DNA from: Sphagnum magellanicum
Taxonomy: Eukaryota; Streptophyta; Sphagnopsida; Sphagnales; Sphagnaceae
Reading direction: 5' to 3'
Length of the DNA stretch: 64,000 nucleotides
Assembly (NCBI GenBank): GCA_021904315.1
Contig: CM038924.1
Coordinates: 15,488,026 to 15,552,025, forward strand
Both the position numbers and the translations under genes were made by a program. How positions within the stretch are numbered: the first letter of the stretch is position 1; each line of letters opens with the position of its first letter. Positions 57,593-64,000 of the stretch are shown here, piece after piece. Below the pieces are notes generated by a model. That model saw only the letters and a program-made list of their open reading frames with translations, searched no databases and had not been told where the DNA came from.

Positions 57593-57805
57593 TCAACACT
57601 TTTTTATGCTTGTGTTGTTGACAAGGCTCATCCTCTTTTCAAGTTGTTCACGATTGCGGCACAATTTATCCCATATACTTTGATCACAATTGTATAAAAT
57701 CTCTTGAGCAAAATAGCCTCTTTTTTGGGTATGACATTGAAGTTTGATTAAAATTCTCTTAAATTTCCGAACACAATTGATAATATATAATTGATTATTA
57801 AGCAT
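57593..57805 (-). CDS. Unrecognised 70-codon ORF
   Basis: It starts with ATG at 57805 and gives a charged, protein-like peptide including KRGYFAQEILYNCDQSIWDK and REQLEKRMSLV. It lies directly to the right of the 65-70 bp array, with no recognisable promoter, splice partners or family. It could be a broken exon or chance. Confidence 0.2.
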   Translation of the reverse strand: MLNNQLYIINCVRKFKRILIKLQCHTQKRGYFAQEILYNCDQSIWDKLCRNREQLEKRMSLVNNTSIKKC

Positions 57806-59242
57806 CTTTCAGCTGAATTTGCCTAGCTACTAGCTACTAACAAGACTTGTGTAGTGGGATATTAATGTAAGAGAAATTTGAGGTAGAACACACTTAGAGT
57901 AAAGAAATCTCGATAGCCAATGAAATATGCCACTAGGTAGCCAAGAGGGTTTTTTTTGCCTTGGGGAGGGGGCTTGATCTTTTGGGTGTGTTTTTTTTTG
58001 GGAATGGGAGAACCAATGAATTTGCCTTAATTCATTAAGGGTTGAACTAGTTAGTTGATAACCACCTCTTTTTCAGGATGAAAATTTGTCACTTGACTAC
58101 CAAAAAAAGGGATTCAAATGCTCCAAAGATTTTTTGGAAAAGAAAATTCACAAATTCATCACATTTTGAGGCAAAAACCTTTGAACTCACTGTATTTAAA
58201 CATTATCTTCTAGCTTCTTGTCACTATAATATAAAAGGTTTCCTAAAACTTTAGAATTTCATCACTCACTTTTAGTCAAATTTGGTTACCCACCTACATT
58301 AATTAGCAAAAAAAACCCTCGTTAAACAAATATCAATTCACTCGAGTAATGGTCCTCAAGCTTACCAAAAGGTAATGACACAATCTCTTCCATTCTTTTG
58401 ACTTGGTGATGCAATTGACAACATACCCTAATACCTTGGCCAATTCGACACTAATTATATTATTTTCAGAAATGGTGAAATTTTCAAAAAAATTATTTGT
58501 TCCAAATCGAAAAATATTGTGAAGGATAATAGTGAATATTTAGGAATACTCCATTTGTTGAAATGAATTTTTCAAAACTAGTTAATTATTTGATGGACAT
58601 GTGTTGAAATGGCCAAGGTATTATGGTAATAATCTCTTTCTTCTTTTTGCAAGGTGATGCAAGATACATCCAACATCATCACAATTTACCCATAAAGTTT
58701 AAAATGTCACAAAAATAGAAAGGAACATTTTATAAATAGATTCCTCTCCTCCCTCCCCTTGTTAGTAGATCAGGGTAAATTAGGTTTACCGTTAGCCTTG
58801 CCCCCTTTGATTAGTGAGAATCACAATGATTAGTAAGCATTGCCAACCCTTTGTACATATGCACTCATAGTGTCTACGTGAATATGCGTTTCAGAGCGTG
58901 TACTGTTTGGTCTTTCAATTGTTTGTGGGTCATGCAATAGAGTTATCTGAAAAGTCACCCTCTCTTTGTGCGTACGTTCACCCCCAAATCCCTCTTTCGG
59001 TCGCATCTGCAGAGTAAGAAGATTTTATTAAATCTCAGTATGAAATGCTGAAACTCAGCATTTGATGCCCACAAGGTTGGAGACGAATTATAGTAGTTGT
59101 ACAGATACGAGTGGTACAAATAGATGCAACAGCACTGAAGGCGCTCACGAAAAAGGAAAGACAGGATGAAACTCAGTTGATCACAAAAATTGATGGTTTT
59201 CTGAGTTCCAACCAGTTGAATGCTAACCTAATTTTTTTTTGG
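57806..59242. other. Intergenic DNA, no gene seen
   Basis: AT-rich to about 58740, then slightly richer in GC, with no recognisable exon or repeat. Confidence 0.4.
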
Positions 59243-59470
59243 AGCCAAAGTGAACGAGCACTCACCAGTGCACCATCCACTGCTTGATGCCCCTTATTGC
59301 TCAGTTGGTGATGAGGCTCAACTCAGTTAATATTTGGGTTTCACCTTTGTAACCAATTCTGTAGGAAAATAGGTCTCATACCTAGGTGGATAGGTAGGAA
59401 AATAAGGTAACTACTAGGTAAGTAGATGGCTCAAACAATAGTAAGTAAGGGCTATTTTCTACTATCTACC
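59243..59470. mobile_element. Terminal-inverted-repeat element, copy 3 (left half)
   Basis: It begins GCCAAAGTGAACGAGCAC and matches copy 1 through CACCATCCACTG, TTTCACC, GTAACCAATTCTGTA, GGTAGGAAAATA and CTATCTACCT, then stops. This is about the left 220 bp of the element; the right half is absent. Confidence 0.7.
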
Positions 59471-62424
59471 TGAAGATTACATGGTACTTCCCCCCCCTAC
59501 CACGACACGGGGAAATGCACACTTGAGTAGGTTCGCAATTAATGAAGGAAATCTCGGCGAAGGTTGTTACACATAATTACATACACAACCACCATAGCCA
59601 CCATCCAAACACTACAAGATGGGATGGAAAACGAGGAAAAAAAAACAACCACTAGTAGTAGTACATGGTTTAAGTTGTTCTGTGTGTTACAAGAAGCAAA
59701 GGACAAACCATGGGTAAGTAAAAAGATGCCAAAACTTTATTGCAACAGAAATACTATGAAAACGAGGAAGGAGTGAAAATAGCAAAAATGAATGGTACGA
59801 AGAAGCTCGGGTTGGTTGTATAGTAAAACCTCACACAAGTTGTTGACAAATTACGATCGGACTTCAGAGGAAAAAGGTTTTGTTATGGTGTTGTACCCAT
59901 GCCCATCTATATACTCCATCCCCCAACAATTAATTACATACATGTTGGCACCCATATCTCCGAACAATTAATTTGTCTAGTACTTTACTACCAACATAGG
60001 TAGGAAAGAAGGAAAGAGTGAGTGATTTTCAAATGATTGTTGGTTATCATCAAATGATTTTTAAAAAATGATTTATGTGATAACATTAATAAGGCGAAGA
60101 CGATGTTTTTTGTATAATATCTAAACAAACATGAAAGGCCATGCAATTTATCCATGAAATTTATAAGCATTTTTTTCAAAGGAAATGAAATTTCATGGTT
60201 TTTGGGAAAACTTGTGTACCTATGTGAGACTTTTGAATTGACATTCATGTGATTTGTGACATTTTCCAATGCATATTTTGAATTTTAGCTTTCAAGTCGG
60301 CTTTGATAATGTTTGTACACATTTGCCCACACATAGTATAGACACACATATTGTAGATTTAAATAGTGCTTACATGGAAAAAACAAGCGAGCCCATCCAA
60401 AAACTCATTCCAACCATACGAGGCTTTACAAAGAGGATACAATAATGCATCCGTGTTTTTCTTAGAACATCCCAAAACCAACAAGAATAGCTAGAATACC
60501 TCACTAATTGAAGAGGAGAAAGGTTTTAAGGATTCAAATAGTTTTGTAATGTTTGAATGTTTGAGAAACCCTAGTGGATTCATATGTCAATTGGGCCCTA
60601 GTTGGGAACCACAATAATGGGATGTAGCTTGAGATTTCATTAAACCATGAAGCACGCCATTTTCCAAATGTCATCAACCTACTACAACCACCTCTTTAAA
60701 ACCTTTATTGTTGGTGAACACATAAGTGAGGTTTTAAAACTAAAACCCAAAGAAGAATTGATTCAAAACTTGTGCCAAATGACCACCTTAAAAATAAAAA
60801 AAACCGAGGCCATGGGTCCAAAAGGGTGAGCCAAAATAATGAATCAAACCTTAGTTGACAAGGTAACAACACATTATCGCCCCCTTTTCATTAACAAATG
60901 CTTGAAAATAATTTCCGATCACCCACCCCCTCCCCTCTCCATGTTCCAGTCCCGCCTCCACAACATTTGTTGGATGGATTCTAGTATATGCTAAGAAATT
61001 AGATAGACCTCATCCCCAAAAACAAATGGATGTTGTACAAGGAGATATAGAAAGATATAGACGAATGAATGAATGAAAACCCCCTTTTTCTTTTGTATTT
61101 ATGACCATGAATCATTCATTCAAAGACACTAACCCATATGAGTTAACCACCATCATGATATGATCAATCCAATACACCCAAAAATCATCCAAATGAGTTC
61201 CGACTTGTATCACATAATGTTGTACCAAACATAATTCCAATGCAACCAAGGTTCATCCAAATAACTTCCCACCCTTATTATATAAATCAACCTATGTTCA
61301 TCCCAATGCACCAAACCATCATCTGAAATAGTTACAATGACTTTTTCCATAAAATCAACCCAAGATCATCATTCACACTCACAAAAAATTAGGGTTACAA
61401 AATCCCTTTCATGTAGGCATCATTCTTGATGCACGAAAGATTATGATAATAATAATAATAATAATATTTATTATTTTAATTTAAAAAAATATTAATGTCT
61501 ACATACCAATAACCTACTTGGATGATAATTGGGTCATCCGGCTACATTATTAGACATTTGAAAATTCAATAGTATGTGATTATCAATTTAATCGGTTATC
61601 AAAAAATCAATAATTGCTTGATAGGTTATTAAATATATTTGGAGGCCACCTTACATTTGTCACGATCCTTCCTAATACCCTAATCCTAATTAAATTTACA
61701 ATGACACAAAAAAAACTACTCAAAATTCAATATTTCTCACAACTTCATTAAATTTCCAAATTGCCTTCATTAAATCTTACTCGTTGAAGAAGGCTTTTCT
61801 AACAATACAAAGAGCATACCAAAATTCCGTTTCAAAGTTTTAATTTTGATTTAAATGAAATTTCAATGAAACAAAGTTCAAAATTTCATTACAAAGTTTT
61901 AATTTTGATTTAAAATGAAATTTCAACGAAAAAAAGTTCTAAATTCCACTACAAAATTTTAATTTAAATGAATTTTCAATGAAAAAAAGGAACAATATTA
62001 CAATAACTTCTTCATCGTAGGTCGGAACATTATGAAACCAACATGGTGCACTCCTACTCATCAAAATCGAGGGGCTTTTCAAAGGTATGAAGAGTGGAAC
62101 GAAAGATGAATCACGGTTTCGGAGGTCTCAAGTATTGAAGTGACAAACAAACAAACAAACAATCAACCTTCATTTATAGATAAATGTGTAGAATATTTAT
62201 ATTTTAATTATTATATTATTTTTATTATTAGAAATTAATTATTAAAATTATTATGCAAATAATATTTTTTGAAGCTTTTTGATATAAGGAGACATTTTGT
62301 GTTTTGAAACATCCCCTGGGCCCCAAAACAACAACGAAAGGAAAAATACACTAGATAACATGCTCTCGAATTACACTAAAAACAAAAATTGGAGCAAGTC
62401 TTTTGCACGGGCAAAATGCCTTTT
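59471..62424. other. AT-rich intergenic DNA, no gene seen
   Basis: It contains an (ATA)n run at 61445-61466 and an (ACAA)n run at about 62140-62162. A few short ATG-led frames (for example 60647-60829) have no recognisable content. No gene is supported. Confidence 0.45.
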
Positions 62425-62447
62425 GGGGGGGGGGGGGGGGGGGGGGG
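62425..62447 (+). repeat. Homopolymer of 23 G
   Basis: This is an uninterrupted run of 23 guanines in AT-rich DNA. It could fold as a G-quadruplex. Such runs are also a classic place for length error in sequencing and assembly. Confidence 0.9.
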
Positions 62448-62772
62448 AGATATTCGCAAATATCACAGGCTCCAGGGATTTATTTTTTCCAAAAAGAAAA
62501 AAATTTTAAAAATTGGAAAAAATTAATTTTTGAAAGAAAATAAACAAACGTACCTAGTCGAATTTATAGTAGGGAAACACATTCCTCCAAAAATTTCCCC
62601 AATTATTTTTTATTAAATAAACGGCATAATTTTGTCAGGGAATTTTTTCAAAATATCACTGTCAGTAAAGATATTTTCCAATGCACACAAAAAGTCCCAC
62701 CAAAAATGATTGGAAAAAAAAAAATTCCTTTAAAAAAAAATAAAAATCAACAGCTTTTCAAAGGTAGACGAG

Positions 62773-62812
62773 TAGGTAGGTAGGTAGGTAGGTAGGTAGG
62801 TAAGTAAGTAGG
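62773..62812 (+). repeat. (GGTA)n microsatellite
   Basis: Eight or so GTAG/GGTA tetramers in tandem, decaying to AAGTAAGTAG at the right. The same tetramer, or its complement, is prominent in the SINE-like repeats and in the 399-bp element family of this window. Confidence 0.9.
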
Positions 62813-62819
62813 GATAAGC

Positions 62820-64000
62820 ACCTAGAAATAAAGGTCGGCCTCCAGGTACACACTCGTCTCAGCTCACGAAGCCCTTATCGGTCCTCCCTCGCGAAGAACT
62901 GAACTAATCGACGCTGGAACTAAGGGACGGAATCGAAGGACCGATGGTGAGCAAGGGACGATGAAACGCTCTTCTTCTTCTTCTTCTTCTCCTTTGTTCT
63001 TTATTTCCGTGTTTTGCTGCGTGCATGCATTGTTCTTTGCACTGCATTGCACTGCACTCCGCAGTGTCGTTCCCGTTGTTTGTGCCAATGGAGCCAGCTT
63101 CTTCTTCTTCTTCTTCTTCGCAAGTGGAGCTTTTCTTCTTCGCATTCGCTTCTCTCGGTTGCAAATAGTTTATCTCTCTATTACCTCAGGTTTTGATGCA
63201 AGTTCGCTATCCTGTTTTTGTTGTTTTGTGTTCTTCTTATCATGCGACTGTTTTCCGCTTCGTGCATGGTTGTTGTTGTCGTTGCTGCATCCTTGCTTCG
63301 TGCTGCTGCATCGGATGCGGTTTCGGAACTAGCACATTCGGAACTAGCTTTGTGACGGATATTTGTGTCTTTGTTTTTTTTTCCTCTCTTCTTTTGTTTT
63401 GGAGGGTTTTGGTTTTGGCTTTTCGGATTTTTGTTTTCTATATTATCCTGAAGAAGCGGGTGGTTGACCGTGGTTGTGCTGTTGCCCTTGCCGGGAAGTG
63501 TACTGTGCCAGGATCTGTTTTCTCGTTATCCGTGTTTACTGGAGCATTTTGTTTTTGTTTTTGTTTCCGTGGTTTTTGTGTCTCCACAACATCTGTCGAA
63601 AAGTCTTTGGCTTGTCGGAAAAATTTGTCGCAGTTATAGAGACATACAAACATTCATCGGTCTTTCAGCGATTGCATGTTTTCTGCCGCTTTCGGTGTGA
63701 TTCGTGGTGATTTTGTTCTTCGTTTCATAACTATTTTGCTCGTTTGTTTCGGCTCGATTGTCGTCTTTCGCTTTCCTTTCACTGTCGTCTTCTCTGCAAC
63801 GCAGTCTGGAGTTGCGCGCGTCAGTACTAGCGGAAGCTAGCTCGATTGTTCCGTTCTCGATCTCAGCATCGAACACATCTGCAGAGTTTTATGCTTTCAG
63901 AAATTGTTTCGACCTGTTCTTCAGGTCGGCACGCAGAAAATTGTGCAGAGACAGAGATAGCTCCTTGTGCTCTCGTCTCGCCTCGGCCTGCACTGTCGCA
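62820..64000 (+). promoter_or_regulatory. Probable promoter and 5' leader of a gene beyond the right edge
   Basis: Composition shifts abruptly to GC-richer, T/C-rich sequence with two (TTC)n runs (about 62970-62992 and 63103-63120) and many CG dinucleotides, unlike anything in the preceding 19 kb. This is how the leaders of the other genes in this window look. The open frames (the longest starts from ATG 62961 and begins Lys-Arg and seven Ser) are low in complexity and not convincing as protein. No conserved exon is reached before the window ends, so the gene's identity is unknown. The direction (+) is guessed from the pyrimidine-rich strand. Confidence 0.35.

Noticed and set aside
62864-63332. 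Poly-Ser/Phe (+) and poly-Glu/Arg (-) frames near the right edge
   Set aside because: Both come from (TTC)n repeats read on either strand.

Overview
The window is nuclear DNA of a plant. It holds three intron-rich protein genes on the + strand, each with GT-AG introns that restore one continuous frame, set in long AT-rich intergenic DNA made of decayed mobile elements and simple repeats. TTTAGGG pairs, the plant-type gene set and a transposase remnant of a kind I associate with moss-like genomes suggest a non-seed land plant, probably bryophyte-like. That placement is an inference; nothing in the sequence proves it.

Layout. 1-10.9 kb: gene-poor, with two copies of a tRNA-like (SINE-like) repeat in opposite orientations, a 760-bp terminal-inverted-repeat element, a 45-bp-arm hairpin, a 101-bp duplication and a broken transposase gene. 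10.97-11.30 kb: an open frame that may be an exon. 12.6-16.7 kb: ATE1 (arginyl-tRNA-protein transferase; 6 exons, 618 aa). 18.75-23.98 kb: PDK1 (3-phosphoinositide-dependent protein kinase 1; 11 exons, 549 aa), with a Harbinger-type MITE in its last intron. 24-38 kb: AT-rich DNA with CACTA-like MITEs, a 50-bp minisatellite split by an 818-bp solo LTR, and a decayed coding remnant. 38.04-38.36 kb, minus strand: what looks like exon 1 of a SnRK1 (AKIN) beta subunit, interrupted by a stop codon and without its downstream exons. 38.89-43.75 kb: MUS81 structure-specific endonuclease (12 exons, 543 aa recovered). 44-62.8 kb: no secure gene; a three-copy inverted-repeat element family, a 65-70 bp satellite and several minisatellites. 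62.8-64 kb: a GC-richer, pyrimidine-rich stretch that looks like the promoter and leader of a gene running off the right edge.

The three genes have unrelated jobs: protein arginylation for the N-degron pathway, lipid-linked activation of AGC kinases, and Holliday-junction/flap cleavage. There is no operon-like logic. I found no convincing new biological system. The most useful oddities are an Asn at the PDK1 activation-loop phosphosite position, a MUS81 model without the N-terminal HhH region but with a UBA-like segment, the orphan AKIN-beta exon head-to-head with MUS81, and several small mobile-element families whose target-site duplications can be read directly.
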